Shown here: piece by piece, positions 18,340 through 27,234 of the stretch
How the letters are laid out: each line of letters starts with the position of its first letter
Position numbering within the stretch: the first letter of the stretch is position 1
From: Verrucolacustris abundans
GTDB lineage: Bacteria > Verrucomicrobiota > Verrucomicrobiia > Methylacidiphilales > Verrucolacustridaceae
Assembly: GCA_965194535.1 (NCBI GenBank)
Contig: OZ239145.1
Span: 1,178,001-1,242,000, forward strand
DNA: 64,000 nucleotides
Direction: 5' to 3'
Made by a program: the position numbers and the translations under genes
The notes under the pieces: model-generated
Seen by the model: the letters and a program-made list of their open reading frames with translations, nothing else
Databases searched by the model: none
Told to the model about the DNA's origin: nothing

Positions 18340-19158
18340 ATGCCTCCACAGCTTTCATTCGATATCTGGAACGAACTGGATGCCATCCCCATTTACATCG
18401 CCATGGTTTTGGGAATGTACGGCTGCTTGGAATTAGGTCGTTCGTGGGGTCGCAAGCAACTGGCTAAGAAACAGTCTGTAGGCAAGGAATGGATCGGCAT
18501 TGTTGATGGCCCCATCCTCGCGGTTTACGGACTCCTGCTCGCCTTCGCCTTCTCAGGCGCCATGCACCGGCATGATGAACGGAAAAAAATCATCGTTGAA
18601 GAAGCGAACGCGTTGGCCCGAGGCTACTTTCAGGTCGACCTCATGCCTTCTGCCGACCAGCCCCAACTTCGCGCCCTCATGAAAGACTATCTCCGGACTC
18701 GCCTCAATTGTTACCGGTTGCGATCGGACCTAGCCGCCTATCAACTGGAAACCCTTCACTCCTATCAGATTCAAGATCAACTTTGGCAATCCGTGATAAA
18801 GTCTAGCGACTACAAGGTGGATCGACGCGCCGCACTAACGCTTCTGTCCACCCTGAGCGAACTACGCAGCCTCACCACCTCACGCAAGATCCTTACCAGT
18901 TTCCATCCCCCCATGATCATAATGCTCTTTCTTTTGACCCTCTCTCTAGTGGCCTCTTTTTTATTGGGTTATCAGATCTCAATGCTGAAAAAGAAAAGCT
19001 GGCCCCACATCTTCCTGTTTCTCGGGTTCGTGGCCTTTACCAATTATCTGATCATTGACCTTGAGTATCCCAAGGTCGGCTGGATCCAGATCGACGATTC
19101 CGAAATCATGATCCGTAACATCATGGAGAACATACCCGAACTGAACGGCATAAAGTAA
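18340..19158 (+). CDS. DUF4239-like membrane protein (bestrophin-like group)
   Basis: The 272-residue protein has membrane segments near residues 16-32, 60-75 (YGLLLAFAFSGAMHRHDERK), 188-210 and 225-243. The motif FAFSGA followed by a charged helix and EEANALARGYFQVDLMP matches the DUF4239 family, which is distantly related to bestrophin channels. The central part is cytoplasmic and helical. It stands alone with 137 bases upstream. Ion transport is only an inference from the family. Confidence 0.65.
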   Translation: MPPQLSFDIWNELDAIPIYIAMVLGMYGCLELGRSWGRKQLAKKQSVGKEWIGIVDGPILAVYGLLLAFAFSGAMHRHDERKKIIVEEANALARGYFQVDLMPSADQPQLRALMKDYLRTRLNCYRLRSDLAAYQLETLHSYQIQDQLWQSVIKSSDYKVDRRAALTLLSTLSELRSLTTSRKILTSFHPPMIIMLFLLTLSLVASFLLGYQISMLKKKSWPHIFLFLGFVAFTNYLIIDLEYPKVGWIQIDDSEIMIRNIMENIPELNGIK

Positions 19159-19300
19159 TCCGCTTGCCTAATCAGAAAACATTTCCTGCTTACTCAAATA
19201 ACCCAACTTCTGGTCGCTATCGCCGCAGAATCAAAGGCTTCTGGAACTCTATCTCAAAAAGACTCTTGCCTTTTGTGGTTCTAAAACGAAGTATCACCTC

Positions 19301-19510
19301 ATGATCAAAACCCTCTCCTCGGTTACTCTAATCCTTCTAGCATCAGGCTGGTTCACCATCCTACCGGCACAGACCCAGACAAAATATGTCTGCACTCACT
19401 GTAACAAGGAGTTCTCCTCCAAGTCGGAGGAAAGTAAGAAATGCCCACAGAACGTAGAACAAACAAACCCAGGCTGGAAACAGGGATCGCACGAGTTTCG
19501 CACAAAGTAG
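19301..19510 (+). CDS. small secreted C-x2-C protein, tandem copy 1
   Basis: This is the first of five tandem paralogues. It is 69 residues: a signal peptide (MIKTLSSVTLILLASG...) then the short domain YVCTHCNKEFSSKSEESKK followed by CPQN. The pattern C-x2-C, a third Cys about 14 residues on and a His near the end (SHEF) could bind one metal ion as a small zinc ribbon. Copies 1 and 3 share the KEFSSKSEESKKCPQN core and the ending HEFRTK. No family is recognised. Confidence 0.7.
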   Translation: MIKTLSSVTLILLASGWFTILPAQTQTKYVCTHCNKEFSSKSEESKKCPQNVEQTNPGWKQGSHEFRTK

Positions 19511-19554
19511 TAAAGACTCTCGCGTTTTAAGGGTCTAAAACGAAATATCACTCC

Positions 19555-19773
19555 ATGATCAAAACCCTCTCCTCGATTACACTACTCCTTCTGGCATCAG
19601 GCTGGCTCAGCTTCCTCTCGGCAGAGACCAAGGGAACTTATCGCTGCATTTACTGCAACAAGACGTTCTCCCCGAAGCCAGCGGAAAGCCAGAAATGCCC
19701 ACAGAATATCAAACCAGGTAAACCATCCACCAACGGCCCACACAAGTTTCCTAGCGGAGCTTATAATCTCTAA
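19555..19773 (+). CDS. small secreted C-x2-C protein, tandem copy 2
   Basis: The second paralogue has 72 residues. The signal peptide is nearly identical to copy 1, but the mature part is a second subtype: YRCIYCNKTFSPKPAESQK, CPQN, then IKPGKPSTNGPHKF. It keeps the three cysteines and the late His. The DNA just before its ATG (GGGTCTAAAACGAAATATCACTCC) is shared with copy 4, so the copies arose by segmental duplication. Confidence 0.7.
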   Translation: MIKTLSSITLLLLASGWLSFLSAETKGTYRCIYCNKTFSPKPAESQKCPQNIKPGKPSTNGPHKFPSGAYNL

Positions 19774-19789
19774 AAAGGAAGAACGCTCC

Positions 19790-19999
19790 ATGACCAAAAC
19801 CCTCTCCTCAATTTCACTACTCCTCCTAGCATCAGGCTGGCTCAGCCTCCTCCCGGCAGAGACACAAACAAAATATGTCTGCATTCACTGCAACAAGGAG
19901 TTCTCCTCCAAGTCGGAGGAAAGCAAGAAATGCCCACAGAACGCCGACAAGAACGCCAACTATATCTACGGGAGACCGCACGAGTTTCGCACAAAGTAG
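19790..19999 (+). CDS. small secreted C-x2-C protein, tandem copy 3
   Basis: The third paralogue has 69 residues and closely matches copy 1: YVCIHCNKEFSSKSEESKK, CPQN and the ending HEFRTK. It starts only 16 bases after copy 2 ends, behind a good AAGGAAG ribosome binding site shared with copy 5. The signal peptide is MTKTLSSISLLLLASG followed by the AET cleavage region. Its tight spacing argues for co-transcription of the array. Confidence 0.7.
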   Translation: MTKTLSSISLLLLASGWLSLLPAETQTKYVCIHCNKEFSSKSEESKKCPQNADKNANYIYGRPHEFRTK

Positions 20000-20043
20000 T
20001 AAAGTCTTTCGCCTTTTAAGGGTCTAAAACGAAATATCACTCC

Positions 20044-20247
20044 ATGATCAGAACCCTCTCCTCGATCACACTACTTCTCTTGGCATCAGGCTGGCTCAGT
20101 ATCCTCCCGGCACAGACCCAGAAAAAATATGTCTGCACTCGTTGCGGCATGCAGTTCGACACTCATCCTAGGACCAAGAGATGCCCAAAGGGTCTGTGGG
20201 GGAATGCATGGGACACACCGCATGCTCACGAGATTATAACCAGGTAA
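20044..20247 (+). CDS. small secreted C-x2-C protein, tandem copy 4 (frameshifted C-terminus)
   Basis: The fourth paralogue has 67 residues. Its signal peptide matches the others, but the mature domain has diverged: YVCTRCGMQFDTHPRTKR, CPKG, ending HAHEIITR. The last codons read ATA ACC AGG TAA. In copy 2 the same DNA is read AAA CCA GGT AAA. A frame change has therefore made a stop, and the remaining copy-2-like tail lies untranslated at 20248-20305. The three cysteines and a late His are kept. Confidence 0.65.
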   Translation: MIRTLSSITLLLLASGWLSILPAQTQKKYVCTRCGMQFDTHPRTKRCPKGLWGNAWDTPHAHEIITR

Positions 20248-20317
20248 ACCATCCCCATAAATGGTCCACACGAGTTCCCCAACGCAAGTATTAAACTCTA
20301 AAAAGGAAGAACGCTCC

Positions 20318-20542
20318 ATGATCAAAACCCTCTCCTCGGTTACACTCCTTCTCCTGGCATCAGGCTGGCTCAGCATCCTCCCGGCAGAGACCAAGGCAAA
20401 TTATCGCTGCATGCACTGCAACAAGACATTCTCCTCTAAGTCGGAGGAAAGCCAGCCATGCCCACAGAATATCAAACCAGGCAAACCGTCACCCACCAAT
20501 GGGCCGCATAAGTTTTTTCAAAAAGTTGCAAAGATTACTTAG
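20318..20542 (+). CDS. small secreted C-x2-C protein, tandem copy 5
   Basis: The fifth paralogue, 74 residues from the ATG at 20318, is of the copy-2 subtype: YRCMHCNKTFSSKSEESQP, CPQN, IKPGKPSPTNGPHKF. The frame opens earlier at 20261, but the AAGGAAG site eight bases before 20318 decides the start. It ends with an extra QKVAKIT tail. The array stops here, facing the convergent gene at 20581. Confidence 0.7.
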   Translation: MIKTLSSVTLLLLASGWLSILPAETKANYRCMHCNKTFSSKSEESQPCPQNIKPGKPSPTNGPHKFFQKVAKIT

Positions 20543-20580
20543 TCACTCTCGGCGTTCATCACAATCCCTGACGAACGGCC

Positions 20581-21783
20581 TTATCGTTTCTTACCGCTCT
20601 GTGTACTGAGATTCTCGGCTCCCTTAGCTGAATGTTCCTCGATCCCCGGACGCTCGCATAGAACCAGTGCATTAGCCACCAACCGTTCGTCGTTTTGGCT
20701 GGCTTGAATCACTGTCTTTCCTTGGTACCAGAGAGCGCTGGAGCCTCCACCGTCGAAGTTCAGTGCCTCCTCACAACCCAAGCCCACCAGATAAGTCGCT
20801 AGTTCCGGAAAAGTCATTCCCACGGATGTTTTCTGTTCCCCCTCAACCACCACGAGAAAAATAAAATCTCGGTTCCAACCGATTGCACTGCGGGGATGAC
20901 GATCTTGTTTAGGATTCTTCCACTTCCACGCCTTTCCATCTGTTACTAGCTTGGGTCCGCCTCCAATCGCCGTGGTCACACCAGTCAGATTGGGTCGTGT
21001 CGCAGTGGATATGACCAGCTCGTCTCCTGGCTTGAGAACCGGTACCTTCGCAGCCAAACGGGAGCCAAGGGAAAACACCAGGGAGTCTGGTCCCAGACGA
21101 GTGTTCCCGCCCTCCCGTACTCGGGCCACCTTCACTTTCATCTCCTGCCCGATACGAAGCGGTAACCAAGACTGCACTGGCAAGGGTGCCAGCTCGATTT
21201 CACGGCCGCCCCACGTTCGGGTAGATGAGCCGTTGGCCGCCGTGAAAAGAATCGATTCATCGTGCCAACGATTTTGATTCAGGTCGAATGGTGCAGAGCT
21301 TCCGTCCGGAAAATGGATCCTGAAATCGGAATACACATTCGTGGAGCAAGGCGCGCCGTTCGCGTCGAACCATAGGCTGGAGTGTCCGGCTGGGGCGCTT
21401 ACCAATTCCCCATCGATAACCTGCAAACCTCGGGGATCTCCAAAATGGTGCAAATTGATCAGAAAGAAATCCCCGTTAATTGCCGCAACAGGTTTCCCTT
21501 TTTCCATGGGAAGACTCAGCAACTGATCCGTCAAAGTTGCCCGGCCAATCTTTCTTTCTCCTCCCAGGGTGGTGGTAAAAAAGTAGTTGGGGTTGTGACG
21601 ATCGATCCGGATCAGATGGATGGACCAAGGCCCACGGGGATCTTTCTCCTGCAAGTAAGCCACCGAACCAGCAGGAAATAGGCGGTCTGCCTTGTCGATT
21701 GCCATTCCCCATGTTGGAGAAAAAACCGTGAACAGAACCGCTACTAGAACCATCACCAGCATAGTTCGGTCTCTATCGTCCAA
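20581..21783 (-). CDS. phosphodiester glycosidase family protein (DUF2233/NAGPA-like), secreted
   Basis: The 400-residue protein has an N-terminal signal or anchor segment (MLVMVLVAVLFTVFSPTWG). Its fold matches the NAGPA-type phosphodiester glycosidase domain: PVAAINGDFFL near residue 99, GGGPKLVTDGK near 262, HPRSAIGWN near 285, and the hallmark GCEEALNFDGGGSSALW near 336. In this family the enzymes remove sugar-phosphodiester groups from glycans or lipids. Its start overlaps the end of the upstream lipoprotein gene by 11 bases, so the two are an operon. Confidence 0.85.
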   Translation of the reverse strand: MDDRDRTMLVMVLVAVLFTVFSPTWGMAIDKADRLFPAGSVAYLQEKDPRGPWSIHLIRIDRHNPNYFFTTTLGGERKIGRATLTDQLLSLPMEKGKPVAAINGDFFLINLHHFGDPRGLQVIDGELVSAPAGHSSLWFDANGAPCSTNVYSDFRIHFPDGSSAPFDLNQNRWHDESILFTAANGSSTRTWGGREIELAPLPVQSWLPLRIGQEMKVKVARVREGGNTRLGPDSLVFSLGSRLAAKVPVLKPGDELVISTATRPNLTGVTTAIGGGPKLVTDGKAWKWKNPKQDRHPRSAIGWNRDFIFLVVVEGEQKTSVGMTFPELATYLVGLGCEEALNFDGGGSSALWYQGKTVIQASQNDERLVANALVLCERPGIEEHSAKGAENLSTQSGKKR

Positions 21784-23011
21784 CGGGAATTGTCAGAATA
21801 GGAGCAATGCTGCTATCGCTTTTCACCTGCAGGTTATAGAAATCGGTCACCAAGGCGAAAATCGCCTTCGAAGTCCTATCCTTATCGAGGATCGAATAAC
21901 AGTCCCCGGCATAATCGACCACTACGGAGGATCCCTCCGGCATCGAGTCGTCTCGATGGATCCGGAAAACTGCCCGGACATCCTGAGTCGCATCGTACGC
22001 TGAAAAATCAACTCTTTGCATGAGCTTCCACAATTCCTCAGGGGTATCGACATCTGGAGTGGGTTCGGGAGATTCGACCGCCGGATCAACTCCATAACTC
22101 ATCAACCGCATCAGGGCAGACAAAGAGCGGGTACGAATAGAAATCCGCTTCCCCTCAATAGGGCAGTTTTCAACAGAGACCATCCGATAATCTCCCGCAC
22201 CTGGTAACTCCAGCAACTGGCACAGCTCCTTTCCCTCCGTCGTATTCATCGCCTTGGGATAAACAGTGAAAACGGGAACGGATGCAATGCTTACCAGGTC
22301 GTACCCCGCCCCATCCGTTCGTTTGTTGTAAAAAATCCGATCCTTTTCCGACTGAAGAAGACGGTCCAAATTGACTTCACTATCAGGGACCGGATGATCG
22401 TTCCAAGTGATCGCTTGGGGCGTCAGACTCATGGAGATCAGCTGCTTATACTGCAAGTGGTCCATCAGTTCCAGCAACCGTCCGAATTTGGCATCATCTA
22501 GACCCATAGACGTGCCTAGAGTCACATCAAAGGAATTGACCCCCTGAAACCGCTCACAGGCCAAGAAAAGGACCCAACTAATCGGCCAGCCTGCGGAAAC
22601 CATCTTTTCAATACTTTCCACTGGGATCGGTGACATCATCTCTTTGGCCAACTCCTCGCCCTGTCGCGGAATATAGGTGATATTCGGCGTATAGTTGAAA
22701 TTACCCCCCACACCCCCTCCACCACTTGCCCCCAAGCCCGGAGGAGTCACGGCATCCACATTTCCATTCACGGCTGCCGACACCGAAGTATTTACGTTGA
22801 TTGAACTGACCATCAACCACTGGGTGGAGTTGCCTTTTGACATTCGGACCACATTGAGAAGCATCTGTTTGTCCATCGAATCCGCCACCGCCTCGTTAAA
22901 GGCGACGTGATTGTTCTCTAAAACTTTCCCACCCCACTGGGCACATCCCGTTAAAAAAAGACATAACCCAACAGCAAAAAAGGATGAAAAGACCCATTTG
23001 CCACTACTCAT
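21773..23011 (-). CDS. lipoprotein of unknown function
   Basis: The signal peptide ends in LFLTGC with the lipid-modified cysteine at residue 23, so the 412-residue protein is an outer- or inner-membrane lipoprotein. The N-terminal mature part has NEAVADSMDKQMLLNVVRM, followed by a Gly/Asn-rich stretch near residues 83-108. I know this start from PVC-group hypothetical proteins but no function is established. It is followed, with overlap, by the phosphodiester-glycosidase-like gene, so they may act together on a cell-surface glycan. Confidence 0.75.
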   Translation of the reverse strand: MSSGKWVFSSFFAVGLCLFLTGCAQWGGKVLENNHVAFNEAVADSMDKQMLLNVVRMSKGNSTQWLMVSSINVNTSVSAAVNGNVDAVTPPGLGASGGGGVGGNFNYTPNITYIPRQGEELAKEMMSPIPVESIEKMVSAGWPISWVLFLACERFQGVNSFDVTLGTSMGLDDAKFGRLLELMDHLQYKQLISMSLTPQAITWNDHPVPDSEVNLDRLLQSEKDRIFYNKRTDGAGYDLVSIASVPVFTVYPKAMNTTEGKELCQLLELPGAGDYRMVSVENCPIEGKRISIRTRSLSALMRLMSYGVDPAVESPEPTPDVDTPEELWKLMQRVDFSAYDATQDVRAVFRIHRDDSMPEGSSVVVDYAGDCYSILDKDRTSKAIFALVTDFYNLQVKSDSSIAPILTIPVGR

Positions 23012-23193
23012 AGACCCCTATATATAGTTTTCAAAATGTCTTTATCTACAAGATATTGCATCCGAATGTGAATAATTGTAGCCAGCCCCCCTTAAGGACG
23101 TTCCGGCTCTTTCCTTATCCCTTAGGCCATAACCCAGGATCCAATCTTCTGGCATACAATCCGAAAGCCTAAGAAAACCGCCAAGACCCAAAG

Positions 23194-23240
23194 ACAAAAA
23201 ACCCCGGGAGGCCGAAGCCCCCCAGGGTTTTCTTGGAAAC
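23194..23240. terminator. bidirectional hairpin terminator after porin 1
   Basis: AAAACCCCGGGAGGC-CGAA-GCCCCCCAGGGTTTT forms a long stem flanked by A and T runs. It lies just beyond the 3' end of the leftward porin gene. A near-identical hairpin follows the second porin. Confidence 0.88.
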
Positions 23241-23251
23241 CCGAAATCGAT

Positions 23252-24574
23252 TTAGAAGCTGTAAACGATTTCAGCCCCGGCGTAGTAGGAAGGACCACTG
23301 CCGAAACCACTATTCTGGACATTATCCAGATTTCCTTGAGTGCTGTTGGTGCCCCAATCCATCCGGTATTCCGCACGGATCAAGAGGTTATCGATGACAT
23401 TGAAACCAGCAGTGAGGGTGTATTCCCACCAGCTCAAACCCGCTTCCGAGTAGGGAGGATAGCTGGAAACTAAACCCATATTATTGCCTCCCAAATATTC
23501 ACCACGGCTGGAGAGAGAGAACCAGTCGTTAAACTGGTACTTGGCATAGGCCCCTGCTCCATACCAGGTAGCTCCACCACTGTTTCCAACAGTTGCACTA
23601 TTCGCGCTATTGTTCGAGTTAGCAGTCCCCAAAACGCTGTTGAATGCAAAGAGCAGCTTATCGTCTGCAAATTTCGGAGCCCAGTTACCCCAAGAGTTAT
23701 AGATAAAAGTATATCCAGTTCCGGAGCTGTTGTTCAATTTACCGACCGATGTCGAGCTGGCGCCCGTCTGAGTATCGGCAGTATTGCTCTCTGCATTCGA
23801 GCTATACTGAAAATTGTTGCTCCAGTTTGCGTTTCCACCAGGCGCTGTGACATTCAAGGCCGCTAGGACAGCGCACCCGTCACCGCTTAAGCTGGTCGTG
23901 GTGTTGTTATCGCTGTTCGAGCCGTTGACTACACCAATCTTGGCATCCACATAGTCGTCAAAACGGTAGGACGACAATACGCCGGTGTAGTAGAGGGGGA
24001 ACTGCTGCCAGAGCAATCCGTAGGTAACATTCATGTTCGCCGGGCGCTCGATCACTTCATAGCCAAGGATCGAAACAAACTTACCCACCTTGAAGTCCCA
24101 TCCATTGCCTACAGGGGCACGGATAGCAACATAGGCTTGCTCGAGAAATAGCGCGTTGGAGTCATTGCTCGCAGAATTGTCGCTACGAGAGACACTGGTT
24201 TCACGATTGATGAGATAGTTCGCATCCTCGCCAATCATCACGTCTGTTCGGAAACCAGCCTGCGCTTTGTTTTCAGACGTAAGTGCCTTCTCAAGGGCAA
24301 TCTTCACCGCATAAAGATTAAAGTCTCCCTTGTATGCCGTATCCACACCTTCACGACCTGCCACAACTTGTTGAGGCTGGCCGTTAAAGTTGTAGCTGTA
24401 TCCGGCGTCCACATAACCAGAGAGCTTGATCCCCTTCTGGGCTGTTTCGACGAAGTTGTTTTGCACCATCTTTTTGGTGTCTTGGGCAGAGGCTTCCGGG
24501 GTGCTGTCCGCCATCGAGGTTGCGACAAAAGCCACCAAAGCGGCCGTCATAATTGTACTGATCTGTTTCTTCAT
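23252..24574 (-). CDS. outer-membrane porin-like beta-barrel protein 1
   Basis: From the ATG at 24574 (AAGGAG 10 bases upstream) the protein has 440 residues. It starts with a signal peptide (MKKQISTIMTAALVAFVATSMA), then a linker EASAQDTKKMVQNNFVETA and a beta-strand-rich body with SGYVDAGYSYNF, FKVGKFVSILGYEVIE and a final aromatic residue (EIVYSF). The terminal Phe is the usual beta-barrel insertion signal. The family is common in Verrucomicrobiota. A second copy lies at 25909-27234; the two share most of their sequence except for loop regions. Confidence 0.85.
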   Translation of the reverse strand: MKKQISTIMTAALVAFVATSMADSTPEASAQDTKKMVQNNFVETAQKGIKLSGYVDAGYSYNFNGQPQQVVAGREGVDTAYKGDFNLYAVKIALEKALTSENKAQAGFRTDVMIGEDANYLINRETSVSRSDNSASNDSNALFLEQAYVAIRAPVGNGWDFKVGKFVSILGYEVIERPANMNVTYGLLWQQFPLYYTGVLSSYRFDDYVDAKIGVVNGSNSDNNTTTSLSGDGCAVLAALNVTAPGGNANWSNNFQYSSNAESNTADTQTGASSTSVGKLNNSSGTGYTFIYNSWGNWAPKFADDKLLFAFNSVLGTANSNNSANSATVGNSGGATWYGAGAYAKYQFNDWFSLSSRGEYLGGNNMGLVSSYPPYSEAGLSWWEYTLTAGFNVIDNLLIRAEYRMDWGTNSTQGNLDNVQNSGFGSGPSYYAGAEIVYSF

Positions 24575-24602
24575 GAGTTTTATTCTCCTTTTTAGTAATG
24601 GT

Positions 24603-24670
24603 TGAAAATTAAAAATCTCAAAAACAAACATTAGGAGCAACTCAGAAAATGTAGTTGTTCACAACGAATA
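24603..24670 (-). promoter_or_regulatory. conserved porin leader 1
   Basis: The reverse strand 30-100 bases upstream of porin 1 matches the same interval upstream of porin 2 at 27266-27333. Shared blocks are GAAAATTAAAAATCTC on the plus strand and AGCAAC..AGAAA.. GTAGTT, then TTCACAAC. Conservation outside the coding region suggests a shared promoter or 5' leader. Confidence 0.5.
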
Positions 24671-24757
24671 GAGACCACAGCCGGCCACAAAATCCGAAAT
24701 TCAACTAAATACGGCTATGAGCTTGCAGAAGCGATACACATAAAACAAAGTGTGGTC

Positions 24758-25741
24758 ATGAAATTATCTGGCATCTCGATTGTTTTCATGTTCATTGGGA
24801 TGTCTTGGGCCAGCGCCGACGCGTCCGCATCCAAACGTCCAACCGAAACAGTCCCGCTCGGAATTCATATGGTTGAATTGGGTGATTTCGACCCCAAGTC
24901 CTCCTCATTCCAAGCCAATTTCTGGCTTTGGGCTGTGACTCCTTCCAAAATGTCAAATTGGATCCAAACACTGGATTACCCCTCTGGCATTGATGTCAAA
25001 AAGATCAGTGCCACGGAAAAACTGGTGGACGGCAAACTATGGGCCTCCGTTAATGTTATGGGAAAATTTCGTACGAATTGGGACCTAAAAGATTTCCCAA
25101 TAAACCGACCCAGCCTGCAAATCCGAGTCGAAGAAACTTTGCTCGATACCTCCAATCTATTTTTCATCGCAGATAAAATCAACTCATCAGCCAAAGACGC
25201 CCTCCTCCCCGCGGGTTGGCGCATACACGATTTCTCCATCGAATCGGGCAGCCACCGCTATACGACCAATTTTGGAGATCCCTCGAAAACCTCCCAATCG
25301 AGCAGTGAATACTCCGAAGTCAGGATCCGTATAGAACTCGAGCGCGAATCGTTCGCCGTGTTTTGGAAGATGACGATAATTCCCTACCTTGCAGCGATAT
25401 TAGTGCTCCTGTCTTTCTTTTTCGTTTTCCGTTTTGAGATGCTAGTCATCGCGAGGATCCAGATTATCATCGGTTCACTTTTCGCAGCCTCCTTGAGCAT
25501 GAGGGGCGGAACATCAGAGCTCGGCACGGCGGATGTTTTCACCTTATTGGACTCGATTCATGTGACCACATTCGTTTTAATTTTGATCACGTTCCTTTGG
25601 ACAATCACATCAGATAAAATCTTTCCTCACAACTCCGACGACACAAATAGCAAGTTCTGGAATATGCTTATGGGAGTCGCATTGCTTGGAATCTACGCCG
25701 CCGTAAATGCAGTGCTCGTCTTGTCTGCCCTCAAAAATTGA
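24758..25741 (+). CDS. pentameric ligand-gated ion channel-like protein (GLIC/ELIC-type architecture)
   Basis: The protein of about 327 residues has a signal peptide, an extracellular beta-rich domain of about 180 residues and four membrane segments. The latter are FWKMTIIPYLAAILVLLSFF (M1), RIQIIIGSLFAASLSMR (M2), SIHVTTFVLILITFLW (M3) and NMLMGVALLGIYAAVNAV (M4). The motif WDLKDFPINRPSLQIRVEE resembles the WxxxxFPxDxQ-L-x-I-x-x-E segment of bacterial Cys-loop relatives. The Cys loop itself is absent, as in prokaryotic members. It lies alone between two porin genes, divergent from porin 1. Confidence 0.72.
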   Translation: MKLSGISIVFMFIGMSWASADASASKRPTETVPLGIHMVELGDFDPKSSSFQANFWLWAVTPSKMSNWIQTLDYPSGIDVKKISATEKLVDGKLWASVNVMGKFRTNWDLKDFPINRPSLQIRVEETLLDTSNLFFIADKINSSAKDALLPAGWRIHDFSIESGSHRYTTNFGDPSKTSQSSSEYSEVRIRIELERESFAVFWKMTIIPYLAAILVLLSFFFVFRFEMLVIARIQIIIGSLFAASLSMRGGTSELGTADVFTLLDSIHVTTFVLILITFLWTITSDKIFPHNSDDTNSKFWNMLMGVALLGIYAAVNAVLVLSALKN

Positions 25742-25854
25742 CCACGCACTCTGCCCCCGCAAACCCAACGTCCTTTTAAAAGCAAACCCTGTCACGGTTT
25801 CTACTTCCCTCATTCCCAATTCAAAAACCCACCAGAATCACCAAGCTCGTTCGA

Positions 25855-25897
25855 TAAAAAACCCCGGGAAGCCGAAGCCTCCCAGGGTTTTCTTTGA
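25855..25897. terminator. bidirectional hairpin terminator between channel-like gene and porin 2
   Basis: AAAACCCCGGGAAGC-CGAA-GCCTCCCAGGGTTTT is a long stem with flanking A and T runs. It serves the leftward porin and perhaps the rightward channel-like gene. It is a copy of the hairpin at 23194-23240. Confidence 0.87.
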
Positions 25898-25908
25898 AAC
25901 TAGTTTTT

Positions 25909-27234
25909 TTAGAAGCTGTAGACGACTTCCGCGCCTGCGTAGTGAGCGGGGCCCGAAGATTCACTTACGGCAGGTGTTCCGACAATATTGTTTCCCCAAT
26001 CCAGACGGTACTCAGCCCGAATGAGAAGGTTGTCGATCACATTGAACCCAGCCGTCAGCGTATATTCCCACCAGCTTTGCGTCGCATCGTAATTATTGGC
26101 GGTTGATGAATCGAAGTTGGCGTTCCACTTGCCGGAGTTGTTTCCACCCAAGTACTCGCCACGACTGCTCAAATTAAACCAGTCATTGAACTGGTACTTC
26201 GCATAGGTTCCAGCCCCATACCAGGTCACTCCGCCGAAATTCTGAGTGGTACTGTTGGCCGTGCCTAGAACCGTGTTGAATGACAGCAGGAGCTTGTCGT
26301 CAGCGAACTTCGGAGCCCAATTACCCCAAGAGTTGTAGATAAAGGTATATCCGGAACCGCTGTCATTATTCAAGTTGCCCACTGGCGTGGCGTTGTTGGC
26401 CTGGGAAAGACGGGTATCATTCTCGCTATTGGAGCTGTACTGAAAGTTGTTACTCCAGTTCGCATTTCCTCCGGGTGCGGTCACGTTGAGAGCCGCCAGA
26501 ACCGCACATCCGTCGCTTGCAGTCGACCCGTATGTGGCATTCCCTGTTGAAGTGTTGTTGTCCGTATTGGATCCGTTCACGACACCCAACTTGGCATCGA
26601 TGTAATCATCAAAGCAGTAGGAGGAAAGAACGCCGGTGTAATAAAGTGGGAACGTCTGCCAAAGGAGTCCGTAAGTGATATTCATATTGGCGGGTCTTTC
26701 GATCACCTCGTAACCAAGGATCGAAACGAACTTACCGACCTTAAAGTCCCATCCGTTACCAACAGGAGCACGAATCGCCACGTAAGCCTGCTCCAAGAAA
26801 AGAGAGTTCGAGTTCTGGTTTGTATTATCCAAAGTGTTGGGTTGAGTGGAGGAATTGCCGCGATTCGCAAAATAGGATGCATCTTCGCCGATCATGATGT
26901 CGGTCCGGAACCCCGCCTGCGCCTTGTTTTCTGAGGTCAGAGCCTTCTCTAGGGCAATTTTTACCGCATAAAGATTAAAGTCACCCCGCTGAGCGCTATC
27001 ACCTTCGAAGCGACTATTGACCTGAGAATAGCTCCCCGAGCCCGTAAAGTTGTAGCTGTACCCAGCGTCCACATAACCAGAGAGCTTGATCCCCTTCTGA
27101 GCTGTTTCGACGAAGTTGTTTTGCACCATCTTCTTGGTGTCTTGGGCAGAGGCTTCGGGAGAACTGTCTGCCATCGAAGTTGCGACGAAGGCCACCGAAG
27201 CGGCCAACAGGAATGCGCTGATTTGTTTGTTCAT
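25909..27234 (-). CDS. outer-membrane porin-like beta-barrel protein 2
   Basis: This paralogue of porin 1 starts at the ATG at 27234 behind AAAAGGAG and has 441 residues. The signal peptide (MNKQISAFLLAASVAFVATSM) and the segment EASAQDTKKMVQNNFVETA are almost identical to porin 1. The body has LSGYVDAGYSYNF, FKVGKFVSILGYEVIE and the same terminal strand ending VVYSF. The main differences are in predicted loops (residues about 60-75, 125-140, 225-280). Differential loops suggest different solute or phage-exposed surfaces. Confidence 0.85.
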   Translation of the reverse strand: MNKQISAFLLAASVAFVATSMADSSPEASAQDTKKMVQNNFVETAQKGIKLSGYVDAGYSYNFTGSGSYSQVNSRFEGDSAQRGDFNLYAVKIALEKALTSENKAQAGFRTDIMIGEDASYFANRGNSSTQPNTLDNTNQNSNSLFLEQAYVAIRAPVGNGWDFKVGKFVSILGYEVIERPANMNITYGLLWQTFPLYYTGVLSSYCFDDYIDAKLGVVNGSNTDNNTSTGNATYGSTASDGCAVLAALNVTAPGGNANWSNNFQYSSNSENDTRLSQANNATPVGNLNNDSGSGYTFIYNSWGNWAPKFADDKLLLSFNTVLGTANSTTQNFGGVTWYGAGTYAKYQFNDWFNLSSRGEYLGGNNSGKWNANFDSSTANNYDATQSWWEYTLTAGFNVIDNLLIRAEYRLDWGNNIVGTPAVSESSGPAHYAGAEVVYSF

